A DNA stretch of 64,000 nucleotides, from assembly GCA_039105265.1 (NCBI GenBank), contig JAPFFF010000019.1:558001-622000 (forward strand), in the 5' to 3' direction. Made by a program: the position numbers and the translations under genes. Positions within the stretch are counted from its first letter, which is position 1. Every line of letters begins with the position of its first letter. The notes beneath the pieces were generated by a model that searched no databases, was not told the origin of the DNA, and saw only the letters and a list, made by a program, of their open reading frames with translations. The stretch is from Tritrichomonas musculus. Taxonomy: Eukaryota; Parabasalia; Tritrichomonadida; Tritrichomonadidae. Shown in pieces: positions 47,606 to 57,901 of the stretch.

Positions 47606-49846
47606 ATGAGCTTTTTTGATAATCAACTCATTAAAGTTGAAGACAAAATATTGCAGGAAATGGTTAAATCGAGATGGTTCGAGCTAGAGACTCCACTTAT
47701 CGCAGCTCCGATTTCTTTTCGAATGAAACCATCTGAATCATCGGTTAGTGGCTTGATGCTATTTACTCGAGGCGCAATTTATATTTTTAATAAGAAAGTA
47801 TTTGGAGCAGCAACATTATTTAAAAAATTTCATCTGCTTAATTGTCAATCTTTTACCGTATCTCAATCATCTGTTGAGTTGATTTTTACAGAGAAACAGC
47901 AACCCCCTGAAGGAACATGTAATTTTGAAATTAAATCAAATTTTTCAATTCAAATTGCTAAAATCATGCTTCGCGTTTTTAACGAACTAACATTCGGTGT
48001 ATCATCTGAACCGTTTTTTGAAATAAATATAAATCCAGATATTCAATCCAATATTTTACAAGAAGTAATTGTGAAAAAACGCCCCAATCAAGCATTAAAG
48101 ATGCGTGCAATCTTTTTATGTCACTATTATAATGTTTTCGACGATCATTTAAATTCAGTAAATTATTTTGACATCTACGATAATAATTTAAACAATTATA
48201 TTATTATCACTCAAGGATTCCAGCCTGGAAATTTTGCCAAAGCTTGCGGACACGCCATAGGATGGGATTCATCCATCACTAATATTGTTTTCAAAGGCTA
48301 TAAATCGTCAACATTTCCAGAGCTTTTGAATTCCATTCTTCAAAATTCAATTAGGTTTAAGGAAATCTCGTTTCTTGAATACCAAAGTAATATTCAAATT
48401 AATTTTAATTTTTCTGAACTTTCATGTTTAAAAATTAAAAATTGGACATTGAAACAAAACTGTTGTCAATTTGTAAATGATTTTATATCTCAAATTAAAT
48501 TCTTAAGTTTTCCTATTGATACTCTTAACATTATTGATATTCTTTTCAACAGTGAACTTGAGTGTATAGAATTTTTTGAAGGAATTTCACGAAATCGTTC
48601 TACAATATTGGCTAATACAATTTATTTTGGGAAAATAATATCACGACCATTTCCATTTAACTCACTTCAAAGATTTATTAGCCTTACTCAGAATCTTAAA
48701 ACAATCGCTTTTAGTTCAATTGATGTTGATGGAACCAAAATCTTTACTCTACTTTGTAATCAGCCGATGAAAAATTTGGAAAGATTAATAATAACAAGAA
48801 TGCAATTTCGAACAATTGTTGATGGTAGTGATGAAATTTCACAGCTCCATCTTCCACCAAACCTTTTATATATGAATGTTTCTGGATGTTTTTTTACTTC
48901 GTCATCACTTCGTTTCTTATTATCATTCATTACAAAAGATCCATTAAATATTCCCTTCATTTTTGAAGCAAATGAAATTAATGTTAAAAGTAGCTTTTAT
49001 AATTGTCTTTCGAAGTTGAATTTCGAAAAGATAAATCCAAATATTTGCGAAGTTTCATGGAACTCAAACGGCATTCCATCCGATTCTTCACGCTTCTTTT
49101 TTGCCTTTCTTTTTACGCAGAAGAGACTCAGAATGCTTTCATTAAAAAAAATCAGAGCTGGTAATCCAACCCAACTATTGCAATTTGTAATGCAACTTAT
49201 CACATCGATCAAATTACCAGCAATAGATATTAGTTTCAACTCAAAAATCAGTCCAGTAACACCTGTTGATAGTGAAATCTTTTTACAATTTATAGCTGCT
49301 TTAAGTCAAGCCAACTTTTTGAGAAGGATAGGTTTAGCTAATACAGAACTTGGCGATGAAGGCTTGAATGTATTCAAAGATGTAATTAATAATTTAACTG
49401 CATTAACAGAAATAACTGCAGACGGCTTCGTTCCTCAGACAAAAGAGTCATTTATTGGATTTTGGGAATCCGTAGTTAAGCATCCATCAATTAAAGCAAT
49501 TGATAAGCCATGTATTGATTACATTTACCTCAGAGACCAAAAAATAATCACAAATGATGATCGTATTGTTCTAATGCCAATTTTCTCAGAAATTCGGAAA
49601 ATGCCAAAAGCTTCCAATTCTATTCAGAGAGAAGAATATATCAAAATGATGATAACTGAAAACCGTCTCACAAATAATCCAGATGTATTTCTTGGAACAA
49701 CGCAAGTTGATTGGCAGAAAAACGACAAATATCAATCTTCATTTCAATGTGATGACACTGGATTAGTTCAACCTACTTATCAAAGTGATACAAGTAACTA
49801 TGATTATGATCGTGCACAAGGTAAAAAAAATGAAAACGATCAATAA
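47606..49846 (+). CDS. CARMIL-like leucine-rich-repeat protein
   Basis: The 746-residue protein has a PH-like N-terminal part (residues 12 to 130: TPLIAAPISFRMKPS, GLMLFTRGAIYIFNKKVF, VELIFTEKQQ, FNELTFG). A long LRR solenoid follows (about residues 190 to 620), with units such as NLKTIAFSSIDVDGTKIFTLLCNQPMKNLERLIITRM and FLRRIGLANTELGDEGLNVFKDVINNL of the ribonuclease-inhibitor-like class. A shorter C-terminal part is acidic and disordered. PH plus LRR is the layout of CARMIL proteins, which bind capping protein and regulate actin at membranes. I do not see a clear capping-protein-interaction motif, so the name is by architecture only. The start follows a short AT-rich divergent promoter shared with the minus-strand LRR gene. 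Confidence 0.65.
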   Translation: MSFFDNQLIKVEDKILQEMVKSRWFELETPLIAAPISFRMKPSESSVSGLMLFTRGAIYIFNKKVFGAATLFKKFHLLNCQSFTVSQSSVELIFTEKQQPPEGTCNFEIKSNFSIQIAKIMLRVFNELTFGVSSEPFFEININPDIQSNILQEVIVKKRPNQALKMRAIFLCHYYNVFDDHLNSVNYFDIYDNNLNNYIIITQGFQPGNFAKACGHAIGWDSSITNIVFKGYKSSTFPELLNSILQNSIRFKEISFLEYQSNIQINFNFSELSCLKIKNWTLKQNCCQFVNDFISQIKFLSFPIDTLNIIDILFNSELECIEFFEGISRNRSTILANTIYFGKIISRPFPFNSLQRFISLTQNLKTIAFSSIDVDGTKIFTLLCNQPMKNLERLIITRMQFRTIVDGSDEISQLHLPPNLLYMNVSGCFFTSSSLRFLLSFITKDPLNIPFIFEANEINVKSSFYNCLSKLNFEKINPNICEVSWNSNGIPSDSSRFFFAFLFTQKRLRMLSLKKIRAGNPTQLLQFVMQLITSIKLPAIDISFNSKISPVTPVDSEIFLQFIAALSQANFLRRIGLANTELGDEGLNVFKDVINNLTALTEITADGFVPQTKESFIGFWESVVKHPSIKAIDKPCIDYIYLRDQKIITNDDRIVLMPIFSEIRKMPKASNSIQREEYIKMMITENRLTNNPDVFLGTTQVDWQKNDKYQSSFQCDDTGLVQPTYQSDTSNYDYDRAQGKKNENDQ

Positions 49847-50249
49847 TGCGATGTATATATGTATATTAGATTTTTTTTTTATTCATAATTATTGTTTTAT
49901 TTTTAATAAAATTGAATATATTTTAATTTTTTAAGTTAAGGCAAATTTTTTGATTTCTGTTAACACTATTCAATTTTTCAAAGAGAAAAACGTTATAATA
50001 ATCTAATCATTATTATTATTAATACGATTTCCTGACTAATATTAATAATCCTATGCTATGCTCAAAAAATCTATATTTACATACTATTTTCTATTAAAAA
50101 TTGAAATCAAAATTTACTCAACTATCATCGTTACACCAAATAACGTTTATAATTTGATATTTTTTTTCTTTATAGGAAACTTTTTGATAAGGAAAAAAAA
50201 AATTGAAAAGTGAATTTTTAGATTCATTTGTTAAGTTCAATTTTATTTC
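49847..50249. other. AT-rich spacer upstream of the RFC gene
   Basis: A 403-bp spacer. ACTTTTTGATAAGG lies at about 50182, and TCATT at 50224 to 50228 fits the trichomonad initiator consensus TCAYW 22 to 26 bases before the ATG. No gene is visible. Confidence 0.45.
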
Positions 50250-51236
50250 ATGGAAAAAGACAAAGCTAACAACCTCCCATGGGTAGAAAGATTTCGCCCA
50301 CAAGATGTAGATGATATGATTAGCCATGATAGCGCTCGTTCAACAATTAAAAAATTAATTGAAAAAAATTGTTTACCTCATCTTTTATTTTATGGCCCAC
50401 CAGGAACAGGAAAAACTACTATGGCACATGCAATTGCTAATAAGCTTTATGGAAAGCAGAAACAACAAATGGTTCTCGAACTTAACGCCTCTGACGATCG
50501 TGGTATCAATATTATTCGTGAACAAGTTAAACGTTTTGCAAGTACGCGTATGATATTCGGGAATGGTCATAAGCTCATTATTCTTGATGAATCTGATGCA
50601 ATGACCAATCCTGCGCAAGCTGCTCTTCGTCGTGTTATGGAAAAATATTCATCCAATGTTCGTTTTATATTAATATGTAACTACCCAGAAAAGTTGATTC
50701 CAGCTCTTCGTTCTAGATGTACAGAATTTCGATTTCCACCTCTTCCACATAATGATGCAAAAATTTACTTAGAAAATGTTTCAAAACAGGAAGGCCTTGA
50801 ATATGTTGACTCTGGAATAAATGCTCTTTTAGACCTTGGAAATGGTGATCTTCGTAGATCACTTAATCTTTTACAAACAACTTCAATGGCTACCAACATT
50901 ATTAACGAATCGAACGTTTATAAATGTGCTGGATATCCTGAACCTGAACAAATTAAGATCCAACTTAATGCACTTTTAAACCAACCGCTTGAATCATGTG
51001 TTGATTCTTTAAATCAGCTTAGAATAGAAAAAGGATATTCTCTTTTAGATATTTTAAGAGAACTACACAAACAAACAATGCTTGTAGAATTTAAGCCTAT
51101 GATTCTAGCTAATTTAATTGATGGTTTATCACAAATAGAAAAAAGAATTGCTGAAGGCGCAAGTGAAGCAATTGAAACCGCCGCACTTGCAGCTGTCTAT
51201 CAAACTGCACGTATTGAACTTGATAATGCTAAATAA
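50250..51236 (+). CDS. RFC5: Replication factor C subunit, human RFC5 / yeast Rfc3 type
   Basis: This is a small subunit of the clamp loader, which opens the PCNA ring and places it on primed DNA. The 328-residue protein follows the family closely. [20 protein letters not shown] comes first. The Walker A box GPPGTGKTT is at residues 49 to 57, [15 protein letters not shown] is next, and the Walker B box LDESDA starts at 112. The arginine-finger SRC motif is at 155 to 157, followed by [11 protein letters not shown] and the C-terminal collar helices. NLPWVE, RRVMEKY and [19 protein letters not shown] fit RFC5 better than RFC2 or RFC4. The usual DEAD of Walker B is DESD here. It is convergent with the small gene at 51296, with 59 bp between the stops. 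Confidence 0.93.
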   Translation: MEKDKANNLPWVERFRPQDVDDMISHDSARSTIKKLIEKNCLPHLLFYGPPGTGKTTMAHAIANKLYGKQKQQMVLELNASDDRGINIIREQVKRFASTRMIFGNGHKLIILDESDAMTNPAQAALRRVMEKYSSNVRFILICNYPEKLIPALRSRCTEFRFPPLPHNDAKIYLENVSKQEGLEYVDSGINALLDLGNGDLRRSLNLLQTTSMATNIINESNVYKCAGYPEPEQIKIQLNALLNQPLESCVDSLNQLRIEKGYSLLDILRELHKQTMLVEFKPMILANLIDGLSQIEKRIAEGASEAIETAALAAVYQTARIELDNAK

Positions 51237-51295
51237 TTATTCAATAAATAAATTTTATAATATTTTTAATAATATTTTTAATAATATTTTTATAA

Positions 51296-51661
51296 TTAAT
51301 ACATCGCATCACCTTTATTACCTGTAATTTTAACAGAATAATACATATCATCGGTTATTTGAATTTTTTTCTCAAACGTTATTATATTTTGGGTTGAACC
51401 TCTTGCTCTTTTATTTCCTCTTCCTTTTCCTTTATTGCTATTTTTGGTTTCTTGTGCTGTTTCAAATTCAAAATTTTCTTTTTTTCCATCTTTCTCAACT
51501 ACAACAATATATATAGAATTCTCTTGCGATTCTAAAGCATATAGTAAACATTTGTCTTGTTCATCTAATTCTATAGATTCATCAGTATGTCTATTATCTG
51601 ATTTGGTTATTGTCACTTTTGTAAGAGGATAAACTATAAATTTCGAATTAAACTCGTTCAT
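51296..51661 (-). CDS. Small 121-residue protein, unrecognised
   Basis: The product is not recognised. It alternates beta-like stretches (KFIVYPLTKVTITKS, LLYALESQENSIYIVVVEKDG) with a Gly/Lys/Arg-rich basic loop (KGKGRGNKRARGS), and ends with IQITDDMYYSVKITGN. It could be a small nucleic-acid-binding or scaffold protein. The frame opens at a TTG two codons before the first ATG (51661), which is taken as the start. The length and codon pattern support a gene, but there is no homology evidence. Confidence 0.55.
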   Translation of the reverse strand: MNEFNSKFIVYPLTKVTITKSDNRHTDESIELDEQDKCLLYALESQENSIYIVVVEKDGKKENFEFETAQETKNSNKGKGRGNKRARGSTQNIITFEKKIQITDDMYYSVKITGNKGDAMY

Positions 51662-51930
51662 AATCAATTATGGTTTATTTTTCATATGATATGACTCATA
51701 TCGTTCTTTTTTTTTTTTTTTCAAATTTTTTTTAAAAAGCAACTAACGTTCTTTCATTTGAACCACAGAAATATTTCAGTCGTATGCTACAATAAGTGAA
51801 TAAATCTTTGATTTTAGATAACTGAAATTTTTCTATATTAGTTCAAATGTTTTCTGGGTTTAACGATTATTATAGCCAAATATTTCACAATATTCAATTT
51901 TCAAATTAAATATACAATTGTAAATGCTTA

Positions 51931-53565
51931 ATGTCGACTTTTTCTGATGCTCAAAACTGGTGGGATGCTAATTTTTCATCTTCATTAGATAATAATCGTC
52001 AACTTCCAGATCCAGATTTCATGCCATCATTTTGGCAAAAAAAATTTCCAATATTTTCTCTTTTATCTGATAGTATCACTAATACAGATCAATATTGGAA
52101 GCGCATTCAACGCATCATGAGTCAGATGTCATTTAGTAACAATGACATTCCTTGCCCTTTCCAACGTTTAACACAGTTTGTTCCAGCATTTTACTATTTT
52201 GTCCAAAAATTAGATCCTAAATCAATCAAACAACTACTCATTTTTTTAGAATGCATGCCAAAATCTTATGATACTCAAACAATTTTATGGAATATTCCAT
52301 CAGCGATTAAAGATCCTCAAACCTTTTTAAATCTTTTAGATACTCTTTTTACAACGAAGCATTGGATATGGAATGCTTTAATCAATTGTGACGGTGGAAG
52401 TGGTCTCTTTTTTGATCGTTTTTTGCCATATATAACTCCTATTTCTGATGAACTCTCAAAAGATATCAAAAACTTTCATTTTATCGTGATAGATATTGTA
52501 TTTTCTGTTTTCATGAGCCAGCCAAGCTTTCCCGATTCTTTTGATTCTCTTTTTCCTAATTTTTTACGAATTTTACAGAAAGGTAATCCAGAGCAATCAA
52601 TTCATTGTTTTCGTTTGCTTACGAATTTATTTAAGTTACATTGCTCTAGTTTCCCAACAGAATCGTTCTTAACTTATTTGAAAGATTTTTCGGAAGCAGC
52701 AGTAACTAATCCAATTTTGAAACCTTTTGTTGGACCTTTCGCTCTTTCATTGCATAATCATAGTCTCTCAATTATTTTTTTAGCGCAGCTTTATTTAAAG
52801 AACAGTCCTAATCAGAATGATATTTTATTCATAGAAAACAATTTGATGAATACTCAAGAAAATCCGAATTCTATTATTCTTCGAATTCTTTCTCTATGTA
52901 TTACAGATAAAATTTATTGTTCCTCTTATCTTCATTTATTGAAAGCAGTCAAACTTTTATTATCCTCTAATATTCCGTCAGTATCAAATTTCGTTCAAAA
53001 TATTGTGGGATTTGTTATAATAGCTAAATCACGCAATTCTAAACATAGGACCGTCTCAATGATATTTGAACTTTTAAAAACCCTTTCTAATCTGGGATAT
53101 GAATGGATAAGAAATGAAGTTTCACACAGTGCAGCCATTTTATTAGCTAGCCAGGAAGTGCCTCTCGCATTTGTAAATTCTCTCAAACCTTCAATGCACT
53201 GTGATAAATCAGTATTAATCAAATGGCAAAAGTTGGCTTCTGATTCAAGTTTTGATATCAAATCTCTTTTGCAAGAAACCAGTAATTTAAACAATGCATC
53301 AAATAATAAAAGTAATAATGTGATGACAGCAATTGCTACTTCAAATAATTTGAACGATAGCAAATGCAAAGTAAATAGTAGCTGTCCTATTCATCCAAAG
53401 CCTCCTATTACTGGTACAAGATCAGCCCCAATGAGGAATCCAAGAGCATCACAAAGAGGCAAAATTTCATCATTTTCCAAAACAAAATCAAGAGAAGTTA
53501 AAAAGCCGCTTGTAAAAGCACCATCTAACAAATTCTTTCAAAATGTCAGAGATAATCAATCTTAA
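51931..53565 (+). CDS. Helical-repeat protein with basic Ser/Asn tail, unrecognised
   Basis: The 544-residue product is not recognised. Residues 1 to 450 look like a solenoid of paired helices with Phe, Leu and Pro (FFDRFLPYITPISDELSKDI, LFPNFLRILQKGNPEQSIHC, LRILSLCITDKIYCSSYLHLLKAVKLLL). The last 90 residues are disordered: Asn-rich, then Pro/Arg/Ser/Lys-rich and basic (MRNPRASQRGKISSFSKTKSREVKK), which would suit binding to microtubules or nucleic acid. The stop is followed directly by a 21-base T run (53566 to 53586). Confidence 0.7.
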   Translation: MSTFSDAQNWWDANFSSSLDNNRQLPDPDFMPSFWQKKFPIFSLLSDSITNTDQYWKRIQRIMSQMSFSNNDIPCPFQRLTQFVPAFYYFVQKLDPKSIKQLLIFLECMPKSYDTQTILWNIPSAIKDPQTFLNLLDTLFTTKHWIWNALINCDGGSGLFFDRFLPYITPISDELSKDIKNFHFIVIDIVFSVFMSQPSFPDSFDSLFPNFLRILQKGNPEQSIHCFRLLTNLFKLHCSSFPTESFLTYLKDFSEAAVTNPILKPFVGPFALSLHNHSLSIIFLAQLYLKNSPNQNDILFIENNLMNTQENPNSIILRILSLCITDKIYCSSYLHLLKAVKLLLSSNIPSVSNFVQNIVGFVIIAKSRNSKHRTVSMIFELLKTLSNLGYEWIRNEVSHSAAILLASQEVPLAFVNSLKPSMHCDKSVLIKWQKLASDSSFDIKSLLQETSNLNNASNNKSNNVMTAIATSNNLNDSKCKVNSSCPIHPKPPITGTRSAPMRNPRASQRGKISSFSKTKSREVKKPLVKAPSNKFFQNVRDNQS

Positions 53566-53748
53566 TTTTTTTTTTTTTTTTTTTTTGATGAATTATATAG
53601 AATTGAACTTGATGTATTGTTTGTTTTTATATGTATGATTGAAATTTACTTTAATATTAATGTTGTTATTAAATAAAATAGAATGAAAATCTATGCTTTT
53701 TTTTTTTTACCGACCATATATTAATTAAAAAAGTTTAAAATTTTTCTA

Positions 53749-54159
53749 ATGCTAACTTATCGGGAAAGATATCCTGATGAGTTCAAAGAAGAAACAGAAA
53801 ATGAAAAGCAAAAGGAACTTGAATTGAAGCGTTCAATTCGTCTTACCAATGCACACGAGACTGTTCAAAGAGAATTGAATGCCATTACATATATTGACAA
53901 AGAAGTCTCAAAAGAATATAGATCTAAACCTACAACACCAAATCCGATACCAAGTCGAACTGGCTATTCATATGAAGAATGGCGTAAAAAAAATGAATTA
54001 AAGCATTCGCTCAATCGAGCTTCAATTGGCCTTTCGATGCGTATATCTCAACGCAGTTCAAAAACTCCTAGAATTGCTAATGATTTTAAAAAAAGAGCTG
54101 ATTCTACACCAAAAGCAAAGCAAAATCTCAATTATCAAAACTACAATCAAAAGAAATGA
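53749..54159 (+). CDS. Small basic charged protein, unrecognised
   Basis: The 136-residue protein is not recognised. Residues 5 to 50 form a charged helix (RYPDEFKEETENEKQKELELKRSIR). The remainder is basic and Ser/Thr/Pro-rich (KPTTPNPIPSRTGYSYEEWRKK, SKTPRIANDFKKRADSTPKAK). Small basic proteins of this kind are common among microtubule-inner or flagellar proteins, but I have no direct evidence. It sits between two genes on the same strand. Confidence 0.6.
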   Translation: MLTYRERYPDEFKEETENEKQKELELKRSIRLTNAHETVQRELNAITYIDKEVSKEYRSKPTTPNPIPSRTGYSYEEWRKKNELKHSLNRASIGLSMRISQRSSKTPRIANDFKKRADSTPKAKQNLNYQNYNQKK

Positions 54160-54288
54160 TAATTTAAGCATTAATTGTTTTTTTATATCATGCAATTATA
54201 AATAAAATGTTCTTAATTTCTCAATATGTTTTTTGTTGCTAATTTTAAACATTCGAACCAATTATTGACTGAAAAAGTTGAAATAAAA

Positions 54289-55812
54289 ATGAAAAAAGGG
54301 AGCAACCAAGCACAAAACAGCAAAAATCCTAAACCAAAGTCTCAATCAAAACTCCCTATACGCAAAAAAGTTCATCCAAAGAAAATAGTCCTGGAGGAAA
54401 AAGTTCCACCATCAGAAACTGAAGAAGAAATTAAAACAATGACTTTTAATATGTCTACGCTGTTTACCATAGGCGTTTTTTCAGATATTACAATTAATAT
54501 GTCAGAACCTTTTTCATCAGCAAATCCAAAAGATTATAACAAACTATTTTTTCAAAAAGTTAAAGAGTGTCGTAAAATTTGTGATTTTTCACTCAAAATC
54601 AAAGATCAACCAGCAAAAAAGAACAAAAAAGAACTTTTGCATCACTTTATTGAATGCTTTGAAAATAAAGAAATAAGTCATTTAATAATTCCGCAAAATA
54701 TATCCGCATTTTTGAATATGGTTGTTGATAATATTTCAAGACCATTCCCGTCATTACTCAAAATCACATCTCTCCAAGTTGCAGATTTTGGTGACCAAAT
54801 GGTTGATACAGCCTGGCCACATTTGCAATTAGTTTACAAAGCTACGTTTCGGCTTTTCACTTCAACAATTCCGATGAATAACTTTTTTGTTCCAGCTACC
54901 GAAAAAGAAAAGCAATCAAATCAGAATAAGCATAAATCGATAAATGATCATTATAACTTATTGTCTTGCCTTGTTACCAATAGTTGCTCTCCAGATAATC
55001 GCGAAAGGCAAGCAGCAAAAGATATTTTAATTAAAATATATAATAAATGTCATGATGCGATTCCAGTTCTCAAAAGATTTGTTTTAAATCAATTTTTGAC
55101 AGGTGTTTGTTCAGCCGAACTTCTCGAATTCTATACAAAAATGGTTGACGATCTTCCACATCCCCTTTCTGAAAAAGAAATATTTTTTTACAAAGAAGTT
55201 TTTCTAGTTCTTCATACTTCTCCCCTTTTTATGAAGTTTTGTTTAAATATTTTAACTGCAATTGATCACTATGTAAAAATTGATCAGAATCTTTTAGAGC
55301 CAGCGGTCCAATTTCTCAAGGATCATTGGCCTGTAGGATCAGTTAAAAAACAATTAGTATTTTTAAGTGAACTTGAAGGTTTAATAATTTCATATTCTAA
55401 TATTATGAATGAAAAAACTGCTCAGCTTATTTTTGAGATTTTATCATCATTGGTCGTACAACCAAATGTTGAAATTGCTGAAACTTCTCTAAGTTTGTTT
55501 ATGGGTTCTTCCTGCGAGAATTTATTGGCATCTTATCTTGAAATTGCAATGAAAATCATGGTTGCTCCACTTTATGATTCCGCAAAAAAGAATTGGAATG
55601 AATATGTTCGCGAAGATGCAACTTTTGCTATCCAAATGTTATCTGAATTGGACAAAGATTTGTTTACCAAGCAAGTAGATGTAATGAAAGAAGAAAGAAA
55701 AAAGAAAAAAACTTATTCTGAGATCTGGAAAACTAATTGGGCTAAGGTTTTTGAAACTGCTAAAATGAAGGATAAAGCAATAACAGGTTCAAACCTTGAA
55801 ATCATTTTATAA
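54289..55812 (+). CDS. Divergent PP2A B56 (B') regulatory subunit
   Basis: The B56 family directs protein phosphatase 2A to substrates carrying LxxIxE motifs. The 507-residue product opens with a basic Lys/Ser/Pro tail and then the helical-repeat solenoid. Family blocks are AWPHLQLVYKATFRLFTST (human WPHLQLVYEFFLRFLES), NRERQAAKDILIKIYNKCHDAIPVLKRF, ELLEFYTKMVDDLPHPLSEKEIFFYKEVFLVLHTS, LLEPAVQFLKDHWPVGSVKKQLVFLSELEGLI, and KNWNEYVREDATFAIQMLSELDKDLF at the end. Spacing and length are normal for the family. Several otherwise conserved residues differ, so it is divergent. I set the start at the ATG at 54289, since the 21 upstream codons to an earlier ATG (54226) are unlike the family; AAAAAGTT lies just before. 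A 16-base A run follows the stop. Confidence 0.82.
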   Translation: MKKGSNQAQNSKNPKPKSQSKLPIRKKVHPKKIVLEEKVPPSETEEEIKTMTFNMSTLFTIGVFSDITINMSEPFSSANPKDYNKLFFQKVKECRKICDFSLKIKDQPAKKNKKELLHHFIECFENKEISHLIIPQNISAFLNMVVDNISRPFPSLLKITSLQVADFGDQMVDTAWPHLQLVYKATFRLFTSTIPMNNFFVPATEKEKQSNQNKHKSINDHYNLLSCLVTNSCSPDNRERQAAKDILIKIYNKCHDAIPVLKRFVLNQFLTGVCSAELLEFYTKMVDDLPHPLSEKEIFFYKEVFLVLHTSPLFMKFCLNILTAIDHYVKIDQNLLEPAVQFLKDHWPVGSVKKQLVFLSELEGLIISYSNIMNEKTAQLIFEILSSLVVQPNVEIAETSLSLFMGSSCENLLASYLEIAMKIMVAPLYDSAKKNWNEYVREDATFAIQMLSELDKDLFTKQVDVMKEERKKKKTYSEIWKTNWAKVFETAKMKDKAITGSNLEIIL

Positions 55813-56364
55813 AAAAAAAAAAAAAATGGAAAATTGTTTACATAAAGAAAATTGATGTTATAATTTTTGATGCTTTAACCGCTAGGGAAATATTTGTTTC
55901 TTTTAAAATAATTGTTAATAAGAGAATTAATGCTTTAATTCAAACCAATTTCTTGAAATGTTCTTGATTGTTGAAAATAAAAAGAAAATGAAAGATATAA
56001 TATGTGTGTTACACTCTTTTTTTTTTTTTTTTTTTTTTTTTTGACCCCAAAAAGTTTCAATATCTCATCGAATTTTAGGTTTTTTTTTGTGATTTTAATA
56101 AATTTTCTTATCTATTTGATAATCTTTAAAATGGTCATTGAAGCAAACCAAAAAACTTAATATTCATCGAGTTTTTTTTGACTTCACAAACCAATAGATC
56201 ACTCTTCGTAAGAGATATCCTTCAAAACTAATAATACCATTTGATTTTATACATATACATTATCTATTATAAAACATGAATATTTATAATTACTTTGTAA
56301 TTAGTCCAGAAAAGTTAATATAATAATTATTTTGAAGTTTTTTCGATACATGATCCTTTCTAAC

Positions 56365-56574
56365 TTTTTATTTTGTAATATTCGATTTCTTCTTTTAATG
56401 CTCAATAAAATGATATATTTTGTTTGAACATAACATCAAAGATAAAGTTTGGTTTGAAAAATGATTCAAAAAGTTGAATTAATAAACGGGATGATTCAAT
56501 TTTCGGCGGTTAGAAAAATAATATAATTAATTAATTACCGTTAAAAGAAGAAATCGAATATTATAAAATAAAAA
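56365..56574. repeat. Inverted repeat, 34-base arms
   Basis: The left arm (56365 to 56398) and right arm (56541 to 56574) are inverted copies with one mismatch in 34 bases; the shared core is AATATTCGATTTCTTC. The 142-bp spacer carries TCAAAAAGTT and AATTAATAAACGG. Confidence 0.85.
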
Positions 56575-56929
56575 ATTTATTAAATCAAAAAATATAAAAT
56601 GACCATTTTTTCCCAAATTATTTTTTATTGAAAATAAAATGCGATTATCTAATTTATCTTTGATGATTTAGATTTTTTAAATAGTAAATTATATATAGCT
56701 ATTTAAAATATATCTAAATAACAGGAAAAAGTCTTGGATGGCCTACACGGGATATAATTGCATATTTTTATTGTTCGTTGTTTATTCAAGAATACCCAAC
56801 AGTTAGTATTTCTAGAATTTTAATGTTGATTTATTATAAAGAATATGTTTAAATAAATGCAATCTTTGTTTTACATGATTCTCTTTCAGATTTGGTTTTA
56901 TTTACTTTGAACTGTCCCTAAAAACATTT

Positions 56930-57017
56930 TTAATATTTAAAGCATCAAAGAAATATGTAGTTATTGTCTGCGTTTCACAAAAATCTGTGATTATTTCTTT
57001 GATACTTTAAGTATTAA
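56930..57017. repeat. Inverted repeat, 26-base arms
   Basis: The left arm 56930 to 56955 (containing AAAGCATCAAAGAAATA) and the right arm 56992 to 57017 are complementary with two mismatches, separated by 36 bases. It could form a stable stem-loop in a transcript. Confidence 0.75.
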
Positions 57018-57175
57018 AATTGTATTTTTTAATATTGAATGTTGATATCATTTTGTACTAGCAAAATTCAATCAAAATAATAATAGTATTTGAGAAAGAA
57101 CAATATGTCAATGCTCGCGTTTATTATAAAATAATAAAAAAAACAAAGATAATAAATAAGAATGATAGCTTAAAA

Positions 57176-57658
57176 TTAAATATGTAATCGATCTTTCACT
57201 GGCAAAAAAGAGTCCCATCGATTTGTTACTGGAATTATTCTTAATGATTTGTCATGAGTAGAATATAAATTGTCTTCATGATAGAGATCATGATCAAAGC
57301 TTTCTATGATAGCGCTTTGTGATTGTCTATTTATACTTCTTCTATTCTGTACTTCCTCTCTATAACGATCATTGAGCATTTGTCTTGTTATAATTCTGGA
57401 CTTTTCATATTCAAAAACATTATCATATGAATAAGAAGATAAATTCAAATTTTGACGATATGTATGCATTGATTCTTTTTTATTATCTTTTTCAATTGCA
57501 TTAAGCAATTGAGTCTGATTTTTATAACCTTTTGAAAAATTGGTGCTTGAATAAAATTTTCGAGGAGACTTATTGCATCCAGAGTATGATAAATTTGGAA
57601 ATTTTATTTGTTGAGTTTTCGATTTCCTTTTGGTTGAGATTAAAGGTGGTGGTGGCAT
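57176..57658 (-). CDS. Small Ser/Asn/Arg-rich protein, start uncertain
   Basis: The function is not recognised. From the ATG at 57658 the product has 160 residues: a Pro run (PPPP), basic stretches (STKRKSKTQQ), Tyr/Ser-rich disorder, and a charged helix (KSRIITRQMLNDRYREEVQN). It ends in VTNRWDSFLPVKDRLHI. The frame stays open for about 50 more codons upstream without an ATG, and that part looks protein-like (KVIVSPLHQQFIQKPTLSS). The real 5' end may therefore lie further up, through a non-ATG start, a hidden intron, or a sequence error. The next gene upstream (57902) reads in the same direction. Confidence 0.6.
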   Translation of the reverse strand: MPPPPLISTKRKSKTQQIKFPNLSYSGCNKSPRKFYSSTNFSKGYKNQTQLLNAIEKDNKKESMHTYRQNLNLSSYSYDNVFEYEKSRIITRQMLNDRYREEVQNRRSINRQSQSAIIESFDHDLYHEDNLYSTHDKSLRIIPVTNRWDSFLPVKDRLHI

Positions 57659-57901
57659 AGAAAAAATAGGTGAATCATGATATGGTGAATCACTAATAGA
57701 ATTTACATATATAGAATTATAATCCGATGATAGTGTTGGTTTTTGTATGAATTGTTGATGTAGAGGTGAAACAATAACTTTTTGAGATATTTTAAAAAAA
57801 CCAAAGAAACATTTATATCAATGTAAAAATCAGGAATTGTCTAGGAAAAACCTGACTTTCTATTTTTATGTAAGACACAAATAAGATTTATGAGAAATAA
57901 A

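Larger units (their letters stand above)
55813..57175. other. Intergenic spacer with two inverted repeats
   Basis: About 1.36 kb without a gene I can support. It holds an A run at the left edge, a 26-base T run (56017 to 56042) and two clear inverted repeats, listed separately. The rest is AT-rich. Confidence 0.55.

Noticed and set aside
57659-57901. Intron joining the genes at 57902 and 57176
   Set aside because: No GTATGT donor or ACTAACACACAG-like acceptor was found; kept only as a question about the 5' end.
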